Position numbers and translations under genes: made by a program. The notes beneath the pieces were generated by a model. That model worked only from the letters and a program-made list of their open reading frames with translations, made no database searches and was not told the origin of the DNA. From Ectothiorhodospiraceae bacterium (lineage in GTDB: Bacteria > Pseudomonadota > Gammaproteobacteria > Nitrococcales > Aquisalimonadaceae), in assembly GCA_020831845.1 (NCBI GenBank), contig JAFIFV010000105.1:1-36664 (forward strand): a stretch of 36,664 nucleotides of DNA, written 5' to 3'. Of this stretch, positions 15,310 to 23,986 are shown piece after piece. Numbering within the stretch: the stretch's first letter is position 1; each line of letters opens with the position of its first letter.

Positions 15310-16134
15310 ATGGCCGCGCTGGGCCCAAGAGAAGTGGAACCGGATGCCTGGCTGCGCTGGCTACGGGAAGCGGCGGGACTGCTTTGCAGCCGTCCGCGTC
15401 CTACGGCCGCCTGGGTGGCGGCGACGCTGTTCCTCTTTTACATGAGTCATCGCATGAGTTGGGCGGAGTTTCGCTACTTCTCGCAATTCTTCCTGGTCGG
15501 ACTGGGTTTGATGGCGTTCATCCGGTTGGCCTGGTGCGTGGATCACAACCGCACCCCAAGGCTCTGGAATGTAATGCCTGTGAATCGGGATTGCGTACTG
15601 GCGCTTGGGCTCGCCGCCGCGTTGTTCGCGATGTTTGTGGCCTTCGGCGGCATGCTTGGCCCGCTGGCTGCGGCCTTCCGCGAGGCGGTGCAGGCGATGG
15701 GCCTGTGGAGTCCGGTCACCGTGGAGGCCTTGCCCGCGATCGCGCCCTTGCGGCGCACGCTGCTGGGTCCGATTCTGGTTCCCGGCGGGACGGTGGGGCT
15801 GGCGTTGACGGCCTGTGTGGCACTTTTGCTGGCGTTCGGGCAGTTTTTCCTGCTGCCGATGATGGTGTTGCATCAGCCGCCGCTGCCTCCGGCGATGATC
15901 ACCAGCGCGCGCGCCTATCCCCTCAACCCGGTGCCGATGATGGGGCTCTCCGGCGTGGTCATGGTGTTACCGGCGCTGGTGGTGGTGTCCCTGGGTTGGC
16001 TGGGGGCGTTGGCGGTGCCGTATGTCGGGGCGTTGATGTACGTGGCGTACCGGGATGTGTTCCTGGGCGAGGAGGAAGAGGAGCCGGAAGAGGTCGAAGA
16101 CGAGGAACCGGACCGCTTGCCGTTGCGGTATTGA
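15310..16134 (+). CDS. Integral membrane protein of unknown function with acidic C-terminal tail
   Basis: I do not recognise this 274-residue protein. About five to six hydrophobic segments occur (roughly 35-50, 58-75, 95-118, 155-185, 210-250), and the last 25 residues are very acidic (LGEEEEEPEEVEDEEPDR), suggesting a cytoplasmic electrostatic tail. The segment LLCSRPRPTAAWVAATLFLFY and the proline-rich LHQPPLPPAMITSARAYPLNP recall membrane proteins that follow a 'BPSS1780-like' plan, but I cannot name a family. ATG follows GGGAGATTGCG. It is divergent from Prx-Grx and runs 65 bases ahead of the RsmF-like gene. Confidence 0.7.
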   Translation: MAALGPREVEPDAWLRWLREAAGLLCSRPRPTAAWVAATLFLFYMSHRMSWAEFRYFSQFFLVGLGLMAFIRLAWCVDHNRTPRLWNVMPVNRDCVLALGLAAALFAMFVAFGGMLGPLAAAFREAVQAMGLWSPVTVEALPAIAPLRRTLLGPILVPGGTVGLALTACVALLLAFGQFFLLPMMVLHQPPLPPAMITSARAYPLNPVPMMGLSGVVMVLPALVVVSLGWLGALAVPYVGALMYVAYRDVFLGEEEEEPEEVEDEEPDRLPLRY

Positions 16135-16199
16135 CTCGAGGGGCTTCAGCTTCCCCCGGTGTCTTCCCAGTAGGCGCAGGGTGCTCAGAGCCGAAGGCG

Positions 16200-17744
16200 A
16201 TGCGCACCGAACGCACTGGGTGTTTGGAATCCAGGAGCAGCCTGTTGGATCGCGATCGTGTCGTGAAGGATGAACTGGGCCGCCCCCTGTTTGATGTGGT
16301 GGTGGACAGGAGGGCGCTGGCGGAGCGGGTGTGCGAGCGTTATCGCGAAGTGGTGGATGACTGGCCGGCGCTGGTAGAGACGCTGCTGCGGCCACTGCCG
16401 GTGACCCTGTGGGCGAATCCGTTGCGACTGTCCCGGGAACGACTGGTTGAGCTGCTCGCTCGCTCCGGCATCCACGCACGCCCCCTGGAGTGGAGCGAGT
16501 CGGCCCTGGAACTGGATCCGGGAGCGCGTCCCGGGTTGCATTGGGGGTTCTTTGCCGGCTTGTTCCAGGTACAGGAGGCGGTGTCGATGCTGCCGGTGCA
16601 GTTGCTGGACCCGCAACCCGGCGAGCGGGTTCTGGATCTCTGCGCCGCGCCGGGCAACAAGACGGCCCAGATCGCCGTGGCCATGCGGAACACGGGTACC
16701 GTGGTGGCCAACGATCTGAACCGTGGCCGCGTGCCGGCCATACGCCAGACGGTGAAGCGGCTCGGGCTGATGAACGTGGCGGTTACCGTCAAGGACGGGC
16801 AGGGGCTGACCGCGCGAGCGGGCCTGTTCGACCGGGTGCTGGTGGACGCGCCCTGCACCTGCGAGGGGACGTTTCGCAAGGTGCGGGTGCCACAGGTCGT
16901 CACCGACCGTTTCCGGGAGAGTACGACCCGCACCCAGCGCCGACTGCTGGAACGTGCGGTGGCACTGGTGCGGCCTGGCGGGCGTGTGGTGTATTCCACC
17001 TGTACATTCTCGCCGGAGGAAAACGAGGCGGTGGTGGATGCGGTCATCGGCGCCTCCGGTGGGACCATGCGTTTGCTGCCTGCCAGTATCCCGGGCTTTC
17101 CGACCGGCCAGGGGCTGACAAGCTGGCAGGGACGGCGGTTCGATCCGCAGCTATCCCTGGCCATGCGCATATGGCCGCATCATGCGAACACGGGCGGTTT
17201 CTTCGTGGCGGTACTGGAGAAGCGGGATGATGGGCCGGCTGCCGCCCCCGCGGAGTACTTCCGGCCTCCGGAGGAGTCTGCCGAATGGCTGAGTCCTTTC
17301 GTCGACCGGCTGGGAATTCCCGCGCAGGTTTTCGCTGATGTCAGCCTGGTGAAGCGTGGCAACCGGCATGTGCACCTGGTGCCAAGAGACCATCGGCTTC
17401 CGCAGGCTCCGGCGCCGGATATGCTGGGTTTGCCGGCTGTTCGCCGCCGAAGCCTGCCGCTGAAACCGACCACGGCGGCCGTGCTGCTGTACGGGCATCT
17501 CGCGGTGCGCAACCGGGTGGAGCTGTCAACGGTTCAACTGCGCGATTACCTGGAGCGGGCGGATACCAGTGTGGAGCACAGCCAGCTCGCGCGGTGTACC
17601 GGGCCTGGCTACGTGGTCGTGACCTATCAGGAGCAGACGGTGGGTCTGGGACAGCTCATCTATGAGCGGGAAAGCCCGCGGGTCTGGCTGCGTAGCCTGA
17701 TGCCGAAGGCCTGGAGGGCCTCGGTTGCCGAGGAGGTGTCGTGA
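16200..17744 (+). CDS. RsmF/NOL1-NOP2-type RNA (cytosine-5)-methyltransferase
   Basis: 514 residues from ATG 16200 (GAAGG just upstream); a TTG at 16245 with CAGGAG at seven bases would give 499 and is a serious alternative. SAM motif VLDLCAAPGNKTAQIA, motif IV DAPCTCEGT (C219) and motif VI YSTCTFSPEENE (C268, catalytic) define the NOL1/NOP2/Sun family. The long C-terminal part (about 320-514) ending in VWLRSLMPKAWR is the PUA-like extension of RsmF-size proteins, which methylate 16S rRNA. The target cytosine is not deducible. DAPCTC has an additional cysteine where the family usually has Ser-Gly. The frame is open far upstream, but only as a shadow of the previous gene. Confidence 0.88.
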   Translation: MRTERTGCLESRSSLLDRDRVVKDELGRPLFDVVVDRRALAERVCERYREVVDDWPALVETLLRPLPVTLWANPLRLSRERLVELLARSGIHARPLEWSESALELDPGARPGLHWGFFAGLFQVQEAVSMLPVQLLDPQPGERVLDLCAAPGNKTAQIAVAMRNTGTVVANDLNRGRVPAIRQTVKRLGLMNVAVTVKDGQGLTARAGLFDRVLVDAPCTCEGTFRKVRVPQVVTDRFRESTTRTQRRLLERAVALVRPGGRVVYSTCTFSPEENEAVVDAVIGASGGTMRLLPASIPGFPTGQGLTSWQGRRFDPQLSLAMRIWPHHANTGGFFVAVLEKRDDGPAAAPAEYFRPPEESAEWLSPFVDRLGIPAQVFADVSLVKRGNRHVHLVPRDHRLPQAPAPDMLGLPAVRRRSLPLKPTTAAVLLYGHLAVRNRVELSTVQLRDYLERADTSVEHSQLARCTGPGYVVVTYQEQTVGLGQLIYERESPRVWLRSLMPKAWRASVAEEVS

Positions 17745-17771
17745 GCCGCGTTCGCCCGCCCTGCCGGGTGC

Positions 17772-18098
17772 TTACTCGTCCTCCGGTTTGTAACCGGCTT
17801 CCGGCCAGTTGGCGAGGATCTCCTGTGCCTGGTCCTGCGCCGAAAACCGCTCCCAGACCAGGCCGTTGAGGTCGCGTTCCACGGACAGGGTCTCGGCGCT
17901 GGGATCTTCCCAGCCCACATGGCGGATCCCGGTGTCGTGGCCGGGGATATAGCGTACCGAGAGATTGATTTCCTCCGTACGCCACAGAGCGTATTCGCCG
18001 GGTATCAACAGAACCGGTCGCGCATCCAGCCGGCGGCTGTATTCCTCCACGCTTGCATCGATGTCTTCCACGCCGACGGCCACATGAAAGCGCCTCAT
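17772..18098 (-). CDS. VOC/glyoxalase-superfamily protein
   Basis: 108 residues; ATG at 18098 is preferred to a GTG two codons earlier because AGAGGA lies 7 bases before it. The start MRRFHVAVGVEDIDASVEEYSRRLDARP and the strand ALWRTEEINLSVRY are typical of a single VOC module (beta-alpha-beta-beta-beta). His6 at the first metal position is present, and IRHVGWEDP gives a further histidine. Proteins like this may be small dioxygenase-like or binding proteins; the substrate is unknown. It converges with the RsmF-like gene (27 bases) and is divergent from the unknown gene at 18409. Confidence 0.75.
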   Translation of the reverse strand: MRRFHVAVGVEDIDASVEEYSRRLDARPVLLIPGEYALWRTEEINLSVRYIPGHDTGIRHVGWEDPSAETLSVERDLNGLVWERFSAQDQAQEILANWPEAGYKPEDE

Positions 18099-18408
18099 AG
18101 TCACGTCCTCTTGCTGTGCCCCACCCCGTCTCTTCTTCCTTCTACTTGCGGGGAAAGCGGGAGGCTGATAGTTTTCAAACTACCAAGTTTAAGCTACATC
18201 GTGCCAGTGACTTCCATCATCGATCATCATCGCAGACGATTTATCGGCCCCTGGTCCTATTGGATGGTCCGGGGGAGTCTGTCGTACACCTGATCAAAAT
18301 CCCGCTCAACTGGTGAACGTCATGGCCCGGCTCCCTCGGCGAAAAGGACCGGGGGTTATTTGTCGGCAGGCCATGACGCTGAGCACGTATCAACACCAGG
18401 AGAGCAGC
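18099..18408. other. Intergenic region with candidate operator
   Basis: A 310-base gap between divergent genes. It holds an A+T-rich stretch with TAGTTT-TC-AAACTA (18169-18182) overlapping AAACT-ACCA-AGTTT (18177-18190). Otherwise I see no open frame with a ribosome site and no tRNA-like fold. Confidence 0.5.
18169..18190. promoter_or_regulatory. Overlapping inverted repeats, candidate operator
   Basis: Three alternating AGTTT/AAACT half-sites: TAGTTTTCAAACTA (arms TAGTTT and AAACTA) shares its right arm with AAACTACCAAGTTT. Such arrays suit cooperative binding by a winged-helix repressor (HxlR-like sites look comparable), 71 bases upstream of the VOC gene start. Confidence 0.35.
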
Positions 18409-19131
18409 ATGACATCGCCTATTCGTTCCGACTGCCTGCAACATCTGCTGGTCAGCCGGGATCTCACCGACCGGCGCCAGGGCGAGCACGCCCTGCAGCC
18501 GCTGTCCCGCAACATCCTCCAGCAGACCGCCTCGACACTGGAGTTGCCTCTGCGTGTGGTCCGTAGTCTGGGGCTGCGCCGCGCCGATGACGGCAGTCTG
18601 CGGTTGAAGCCGTCGCCCGCTTCCGGCCTGGAGGAGGCACTGTTCCTGATGGAAGAAGAGGGCGGCGAGCAGGAACCGGGCCTGCTGGCCTGTTTCGATC
18701 GCGCCCAATCGCTGGAGCAGGATGGTGTGGTCGGGCTGCGTACCCACCGTCTCGCCCTGTGGTGCCCGGAGAAAGGCCCGGAAGACCCTCTGCCGTTGCT
18801 GGTGGGAAGTGCATTGCGTGCGGCGTTGCCCGGCTGCTGCTACCGGCTGGTGCCGGACCGGCAGCCGGACCTGGCAAGGGTGTTCCGCATGGATGTCAGG
18901 GACGGAGGGGACTGGATGGCCGTGGGCTTCTGCGGACGCGAGGCCGGTGGCAATGCGGCGGGCTTCGTCGGCGTGGTGCTCGACCTGGAGGCCTTGCTGG
19001 TACAGCGCAAGGGCTTGCCGGAACATGCCCTGATCTACTCCAGCGATGTCTCGGTGCAGGCGCAGATGGTCGATCTGGAGCCCTGGAAAACCCTGGAAGA
19101 GCTGGCGCTGCCGTCAGCAACGGCGGAGTAG
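18409..19131 (+). CDS. Protein of unknown function
   Basis: 240 residues that I do not recognise. ATG at 18409 has CAGGAGAGCAGC upstream. The protein is soluble, without signal peptide; it opens SPIRSDCLQHLLVSRDLTDRRQ, includes a histidine/arginine-rich early part, a central acidic helix (LEEALFLMEEEGGEQE) and a later strand-rich section RLVPDRQPDLARVFRMDV. Five cysteines are scattered, with CC at about residue 144. Its last 18 bases overlap the convergent RlmC/D-like gene. Composition matches the surrounding genes, so it looks native. It might be a degenerate enzyme domain, but no catalytic motif is evident. Confidence 0.6.
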   Translation: MTSPIRSDCLQHLLVSRDLTDRRQGEHALQPLSRNILQQTASTLELPLRVVRSLGLRRADDGSLRLKPSPASGLEEALFLMEEEGGEQEPGLLACFDRAQSLEQDGVVGLRTHRLALWCPEKGPEDPLPLLVGSALRAALPGCCYRLVPDRQPDLARVFRMDVRDGGDWMAVGFCGREAGGNAAGFVGVVLDLEALLVQRKGLPEHALIYSSDVSVQAQMVDLEPWKTLEELALPSATAE

Positions 19132-20220
19132 AGCCAGCGTCTCCACGTGCTGCGTGCCGGGAAAGAAGTCGTAGGGCTGCAGGATGCTGACGGTGTAGCC
19201 CGCGGCTTCCAGCTCCTGCAGGTCGCGGCTCAGCGTGCCCGCGCTGCAGGACAGGTATGCCAGCCGGCGGGGACGCCCCTCGGTCACCAGCCAGTGCAGT
19301 ATCGCGGGTTCCAGACCGGTGCGCGGAGGGTTCGCGTACAACAGGCGTGAATCCGGCAGGGTGTCGCCAAACCAGTCCCGGATCTGGGGCAACCGGGTGG
19401 CGCAGGCACCCCGCAGTACCAGCGCCCCTGGCGCATTCAGACGCGCGTTACGGACGGCCTCGGCTCCCAGTTCAACGCCCAGCAGCCGGGCGCCGCTCTC
19501 TGCCCAGCGGGCCAGCCCGCCACCCAGTCCGCAGTAGAGATCCAGCAGCGCGTCTCCCGCTTCCGGGGCAAGAAACCCGTCTGCCATGTCAAGGCTGTGC
19601 CGGTGCAGCGATGGGATCAGTTGCTGGAAGGCCTCCGGGCCGTACTCCAGGCCGTGATCATCCACCGAGGCAGGTACGCCGGCAAGCAGTTTCCAGCCGC
19701 GCTTGGCGAATAGCCGCCGTCCGGCGGAGGGATGCAGGTTCAGCCATAGCCCGTCCAGGTCCAGTGCTGCGGGCGAGACGTCACCCACCCAGTCCAGCCT
19801 TGGCAGGGCGGCACTTTTTAGCACCAGCGTGGCCTGCCTGCCGTTGCAAACCAGGTAAGCCAGCGGAAACCGTTCCGGGCCGGGCAGTGCCCGCCGCAGA
19901 AACGAGGCCAGCCGGTTGATGCGTGGATGATGCACCGGGCAGTCGGGAATCCAGACCAGCGCATCACGGCGCAGCAGGCCGAATCGCCAGGCCCCGTCCC
20001 AGTCGGCGTGCAGACTGGCCCGGGAGCGGTAGTGCTGGCGATGGCCGGCCGGAGCGGGGATGACCGGCTTCAGCGCCGCGCGCCAGGGGGCCAGAGCCTG
20101 GGCAAGCCAGTGTTGCTTCCGGTCCAGGCTCTCTGAATAGGTCAGTTGGCGGTGGCGGCAGCCGGGGCAATCCCGTTCGCAGCCCAGCAGCGCCGCCAGG
20201 GGCTCAGCCTCGGCCAGCAT
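19114..20220 (-). CDS. TrmA/RlmC/RlmD-family 23S rRNA or tRNA (uracil-5)-methyltransferase
   Basis: 368 residues starting MLAEAEPLAALLGCERDCPG at 20220. The N-terminal cysteines C14, C18 and C21 (CERDCPGC) with a later CPVHH provide a likely [4Fe-4S] site. SAM motif LLDLYCGLGGGLA, substrate motif YANPPRTGLE and catalytic cysteine in AYLSCSAGTLSRDLQEL follow; the end HVETLALLRR is typical of the family. Length and absence of a TRAM domain fit RlmC better than RlmD. It methylates uracil C5 in RNA with SAM. The first 17 bases overlap the end of rlmM, implying translational coupling. Confidence 0.87.
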   Translation of the reverse strand: MLAEAEPLAALLGCERDCPGCRHRQLTYSESLDRKQHWLAQALAPWRAALKPVIPAPAGHRQHYRSRASLHADWDGAWRFGLLRRDALVWIPDCPVHHPRINRLASFLRRALPGPERFPLAYLVCNGRQATLVLKSAALPRLDWVGDVSPAALDLDGLWLNLHPSAGRRLFAKRGWKLLAGVPASVDDHGLEYGPEAFQQLIPSLHRHSLDMADGFLAPEAGDALLDLYCGLGGGLARWAESGARLLGVELGAEAVRNARLNAPGALVLRGACATRLPQIRDWFGDTLPDSRLLYANPPRTGLEPAILHWLVTEGRPRRLAYLSCSAGTLSRDLQELEAAGYTVSILQPYDFFPGTQHVETLALLRRC

Positions 20221-21304
20221 GGTCCGGCACCATGGCCACGGTGACCTCGTCCCGGTCGTGGAACAACTGACGGCAGCGCAACCGCAGTGGCTGGCCGTCG
20301 GCATTGTGCGTGGGTAGCCGCTGCAGGCATTCACGCACATTCCGGTAGCGCTGTTTCATCGGCAGTTTCAGGTTGAAGATGGCTCCGCGGCAGTCCCCGC
20401 GCTGCAGCCATTGCCCCATGAGCCCGGCGATGCGCGAGGGCTGCTCCACCATGTCGCAGACCAGCAGGTCCACCGGGCGGGCCGGCCGGAAACGGAAGCC
20501 GTCCTCGCGCCGGTGATCCACCAGGCCGGTGTCCATCACCACGGCGCTCATGGGGCCGTTGTCCACGGCGATAACGCGCAGGCTGCGGTTGGTGAGCTGC
20601 CAGGTCCAGCCCCCCGGAGCGGCGCCCAGATCCACGGCGGTGTTACCGGGAGCTAGCAGCGCCTTCTTCTCTACCTCGGTAAGCAGCACCATCAGTGCCT
20701 CGTCCAGTTTCAGCGTCGAGCGGCTTGGCGCTTCACGCGGCATGCGCAGCCGCGGGACGCCGAGCGGCCAGGGGGCACTGCGCTGCCGGTCACCAAGCGC
20801 CAGTTCCACCGCCGCGGAGTGCTGGAAATACAGGTGCAGCCGCGGCGCCGGACTGTCGGAGCGAATCGCCAGGCGGCGTTCCAGGCCGCGCAACAGCGGG
20901 CCTCGAAAGCGCTTGCAGAAACGCGACAGCGCCTTGCCTTCATTGGTATCGGGGTATTCCAGCAGCACGTCCGACACCTGATCGAGTTCGTCCGGCAGCG
21001 CATCCACGATGGCGGCCACGCGGTCTGCTTCCGGCAGCTGTTCCAGTGCAGCCAGACGCCCGAGCCACTGGCGCGGGAAGATCAGGCCTCGCCAATGCAG
21101 GGACTGCAGAAGCGGCTGCAGGCTGCTATGGTCGCCAGTATGGAATCGCACCATTCCGGTGTCGGGCTCGGCACGGCACCATCCCGGTACCGCTTCTGCT
21201 GCCGCGAGATCCATGATCTCCGCGGCGCTGTCGCTCTCGAAGCCCGGGCGGCAATAGAACAAAACCGCGTCACAGGCGGTCCAGAGGGTACAATGTTTGT
21301 TCAT
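20204..21304 (-). CDS. rlmM: 23S rRNA 2'-O-ribose methyltransferase RlmM
   Basis: 366 residues from ATG 21304 (another ATG three codons upstream; neither has a good ribosome site). The region AVLFYCRPGFESDSAAEI resembles the start of E. coli RlmM after about 15 extra residues. An N-terminal THUMP-like part is followed by a Rossmann methyltransferase with VDLGAAPGGWTWQLTNR (SAM), VDNGPM, VCDMVEQP and NLKLPMKQRYRNV (catalytic aspartate and lysines). RlmM modifies C2498 of 23S rRNA. First in a two-gene methyltransferase unit with the RlmC/D-like gene. Confidence 0.92.
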   Translation of the reverse strand: MNKHCTLWTACDAVLFYCRPGFESDSAAEIMDLAAAEAVPGWCRAEPDTGMVRFHTGDHSSLQPLLQSLHWRGLIFPRQWLGRLAALEQLPEADRVAAIVDALPDELDQVSDVLLEYPDTNEGKALSRFCKRFRGPLLRGLERRLAIRSDSPAPRLHLYFQHSAAVELALGDRQRSAPWPLGVPRLRMPREAPSRSTLKLDEALMVLLTEVEKKALLAPGNTAVDLGAAPGGWTWQLTNRSLRVIAVDNGPMSAVVMDTGLVDHRREDGFRFRPARPVDLLVCDMVEQPSRIAGLMGQWLQRGDCRGAIFNLKLPMKQRYRNVRECLQRLPTHNADGQPLRLRCRQLFHDRDEVTVAMVPDHAGRG

Positions 21305-21388
21305 GCGCGGCATTGTAGCGTGGTTGGAATGACGCTAGCGCGGGCATTACTTGGTGGTTCCGTAAACTCGAACGAATAAGGAGAGATC

Positions 21389-22165
21389 ATGGAGACAGTA
21401 CTGATTGTCATAGCTGCAGCGGTCGTCGCGCTGCTGGCCTCGGCGATTCGTATTCTGCGGGAATACGAACGGGGTGTGATCTTCCAGCTTGGTCGATTCT
21501 GGCGTGTGAAGGGCCCCGGTCTGATCCTGGTCATCCCGATCATCCAGCAGATGGTTCGCGTGGATCTGCGTACCGTCGTCATGGACGTGCCCAGCCAGGA
21601 TGTGATCTCCAAGGACAACGTGTCCGTCAGCGTGAACGCAGTACTCTATTTCCGGGTGGTGGATCCGGAGCGCGCTGTTATCAACGTCGAGGACTATTTC
21701 GCGGCCACCAGTCAGCTTGCCCAGACCACGCTGCGCTCGGTGCTGGGGCAGCACGACCTCGACGAGATGCTGGCCGAGCGAGAGAAGCTCAATGACGATA
21801 TCCAGGGCATCCTGGACAGCCAGACCGACGCCTGGGGCATCAAGGTGGCGAACGTGGAAATCAAGCACGTGGACATCGACGAGAGCATGATCCGCGCCAT
21901 CGCCCAGCAGGCCGAGGCTGAGCGTAGCCGGCGTGCCAAGATCATTCACGCGGAAGGTGAAATGCAGGCTGCGCAGAAACTGCAGGATGCGGCAAACATC
22001 CTGTCCCAGAACCCGCAGGCACTGCAGTTGCGCTATCTGCAGACCCTGAACAGCATTGCCGGCGAGCAGAATTCCACCATCGTCTTCCCGTTGCCGATCG
22101 AGCTGATGTCCGCCTTCAAGGGGGTTGCGGACCGCGCAGGCAACAAACCGGCGGACAATGGCTGA
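21389..22165 (+). CDS. Slipin/stomatin-like SPFH protein
   Basis: 258 residues; ATG preceded by AAGGAGAGATC. One N-terminal membrane segment (about 3-20), then an SPFH/band-7 domain ([24 protein letters not shown] opening, [45 protein letters not shown]) and a charged helical stretch ([20 protein letters not shown]). Slipins form ring-like membrane assemblies and usually stand beside an NfeD partner, which is missing here. The last eight bases overlap xerD, an odd partner. Confidence 0.93.
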   Translation: METVLIVIAAAVVALLASAIRILREYERGVIFQLGRFWRVKGPGLILVIPIIQQMVRVDLRTVVMDVPSQDVISKDNVSVSVNAVLYFRVVDPERAVINVEDYFAATSQLAQTTLRSVLGQHDLDEMLAEREKLNDDIQGILDSQTDAWGIKVANVEIKHVDIDESMIRAIAQQAEAERSRRAKIIHAEGEMQAAQKLQDAANILSQNPQALQLRYLQTLNSIAGEQNSTIVFPLPIELMSAFKGVADRAGNKPADNG

Positions 22166-23084
22166 AACGGCAAGCCCGGCCGCCATGGTCCATGACGAGG
22201 ACCAGGCGGCGATCGACCGTTTCCTGGATGCGCTCTGGAGCGAGCGCGGCCTGGGCCGCCATACGCTGGCGGCCTACGGTTCCGATCTGCGCGTTTTCAG
22301 CGTCTGGCTGCGCCATCGCGGTGGCCGGCTGGAGCGCGCAAGCCGGGTGGATGTGCTGGGTTATCTGGCCGAGCGCGTCGAGCAGGGTGCCAGGCCCCGC
22401 AGCACCGCGCGCATGCTGTCCAGTTTTCGTCGCTACTACCGCTGGCTGGTGCGCGAGGGTCGTCTGAAGAACGATCCCACCGCGAACGTGGATTCCCCCC
22501 GGTTGGGGCGGCCACTGCCCCATGCCCTGACCGAGGAACAGGTGGAGCGCCTGCTGGCGGCCCCGGACGTGGATGCTCCCCTCGGCCTGCGGGACCGCGC
22601 CATGCTGGAATTGATGTACGCAGCCGGCCTGCGGGTCTCCGAACTGGTCGAGCTGCAGTTGCAGGCACTGAATCTGCGGCAGGGGGTGGTGCGCACCATC
22701 GGCAAAGGCAGCAAGGAGCGCCTGGTGCCCATGGGGGAGGAGGCCATGGACTGGATTGAACGCTATCTTGGGGAGGCGAGGCCGGGGCTTGCCCGCGGCG
22801 GGAAGAGCGAACACGTGTTCCTGACCGCCCGCGGCGCCGGCATGACGCGCCAGGCATTCTGGTACAGGGTGAAAGCCCACGCACTGGAAGCCGGGATACA
22901 TCAGCCGTTGTCACCCCACAGCCTGCGGCATTCCTTCGCCACCCATCTGCTCAATCATGGTGCCGATCTGCGTGTGGTACAGTTGCTGCTTGGGCACAGC
23001 GACCTGTCCACCACGCAGATCTATACGCATGTGGCCCGGCAGAGGCTGCAGGACTTGCACGCCCGACACCACCCCCGCGGGTGA
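22158..23084 (+). CDS. xerD: Tyrosine recombinase XerD
   Basis: 308 residues from ATG 22158, overlapping the slipin stop; a later ATG at 22185 is possible. N-terminal SAM-like core-binding domain (about 12-105, [20 protein letters not shown]) and catalytic domain with R159, K183, H254, R257, H280 and nucleophile Y289 ([28 protein letters not shown]). XerD with XerC resolves chromosome dimers at dif. The xerD-dsbC order matches E. coli; it is core, not an island integrase. Confidence 0.93.
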   Translation: MAETASPAAMVHDEDQAAIDRFLDALWSERGLGRHTLAAYGSDLRVFSVWLRHRGGRLERASRVDVLGYLAERVEQGARPRSTARMLSSFRRYYRWLVREGRLKNDPTANVDSPRLGRPLPHALTEEQVERLLAAPDVDAPLGLRDRAMLELMYAAGLRVSELVELQLQALNLRQGVVRTIGKGSKERLVPMGEEAMDWIERYLGEARPGLARGGKSEHVFLTARGAGMTRQAFWYRVKAHALEAGIHQPLSPHSLRHSFATHLLNHGADLRVVQLLLGHSDLSTTQIYTHVARQRLQDLHARHHPRG

Positions 23085-23150
23085 ACGGTGCGGCCGCCGT
23101 GCGGTCCGACAACAGTGCGGCCCCGGCGGGCCATTACTCGGAGTCATTAC

Positions 23151-23897
23151 ATGAAGAAGTTCCTGGCTGGCCTCGTTGCGGGCCTGTTCGTGCTTGCCGG
23201 TTCACCGGCCGGTGCCGACGATGAACACGCCGAACTGCGTGCGAAGCTGGAACAGCGCCTGAGCGAGCTGGGGGTGGATGCCCCGGTACAGCGCATCCAG
23301 CGTTCCCCGGTCGACGATCTCTACCTGGTGATGCTGGGAGGCCAGGTGGTTTACGTGTCCGGCGATGCCCGCTACATCCTGCAAGGCGACATGTTCGATA
23401 CCCAGACGCGGCAGATGGTCTCCGACCAGATGCATTCCGGCAGCCGCAAACAGCAGTTGGAGGAGCACGGCGTCGAGAACATGATCGTCTACCCGGCCAG
23501 TACGGACGAGACCGCCCATGTCGTTACCGTGTTCACCGATATCGAGTGTCCGTTCTGCCAGCGCATGCACGCGCGCATGGACGAATACAACGCGCTGGGC
23601 ATCGAGGTGCGCTACGTACAGTTCCCGCGCGCGGGGGTAGGCAGCAGCGCCTACCAGAAGGCGGTATCGGTCTGGTGCGCCGATGACCGGCGCGACGCCA
23701 TGGACAGGATCAAGGCCGGGGAGCGATTGCCGGAGGGCGACTGCGAGAACCCGGTGGCCGATCAGTTCGCGCTGTCCCGGGAACTGGGCGTGAACGCCAC
23801 GCCCACCATCATCACCGAGGGCGGCCGGATGCACCGTGGGCTGGTGGAGCCGCAGCCGCTGAAGGAAATGCTGGACGAGGAGAAGTCAGGAGGCTGA
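23151..23897 (+). CDS. dsbC: Thiol:disulfide interchange protein DsbC
   Basis: 248 residues. Signal peptide about 1-22 (MKKFLAGLVAGLFVLAGSPAGA). N-terminal dimerisation domain with VMLGGQVVYVSGDARYILQGDMF, then a thioredoxin-fold domain with TDIECPFCQRMH: active-site C133-P-F-C136. A second pair (WC... and GDCENP, about 60 residues later) matches the structural disulfide of DsbC, and NATPTIITEGG provides the cis-proline. A periplasmic disulfide isomerase. ATG follows CGGAGTCATTAC. A strong terminator lies downstream. Confidence 0.93.
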   Translation: MKKFLAGLVAGLFVLAGSPAGADDEHAELRAKLEQRLSELGVDAPVQRIQRSPVDDLYLVMLGGQVVYVSGDARYILQGDMFDTQTRQMVSDQMHSGSRKQQLEEHGVENMIVYPASTDETAHVVTVFTDIECPFCQRMHARMDEYNALGIEVRYVQFPRAGVGSSAYQKAVSVWCADDRRDAMDRIKAGERLPEGDCENPVADQFALSRELGVNATPTIITEGGRMHRGLVEPQPLKEMLDEEKSGG

Positions 23898-23922
23898 AGC
23901 GCCACTGATCGCAACCTGCGAG

Positions 23923-23966
23923 CATGAAAAAAGCCGCACCCGGATCCGGGTGCGGCTTTTTTCATG
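23923..23966. terminator. Bidirectional terminator, 44-base perfect palindrome
   Basis: The whole span equals its own reverse complement, centred on GGATCC. GCCGCACCCGGATCCGGG forms the stem core, with A6 and T6 flanks ending in CATG. It serves dsbC (plus) and fdxA (minus). Confidence 0.95.
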
Positions 23967-23986
23967 GCCGGCGCACGGTGAGGGCG

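Noticed and set aside
15222..16199. Long upstream extension giving an 840-residue frame with the RsmF-like protein
   Set aside because: The extension is glycine/arginine-rich shadow of the membrane-protein gene in another frame; no domain and no ribosome site before 16200.
22158..23084. XerD as an island integrase
   Set aside because: It sits in the core xerD-dsbC order and its sequence follows chromosomal XerD, with no tRNA or att site near.
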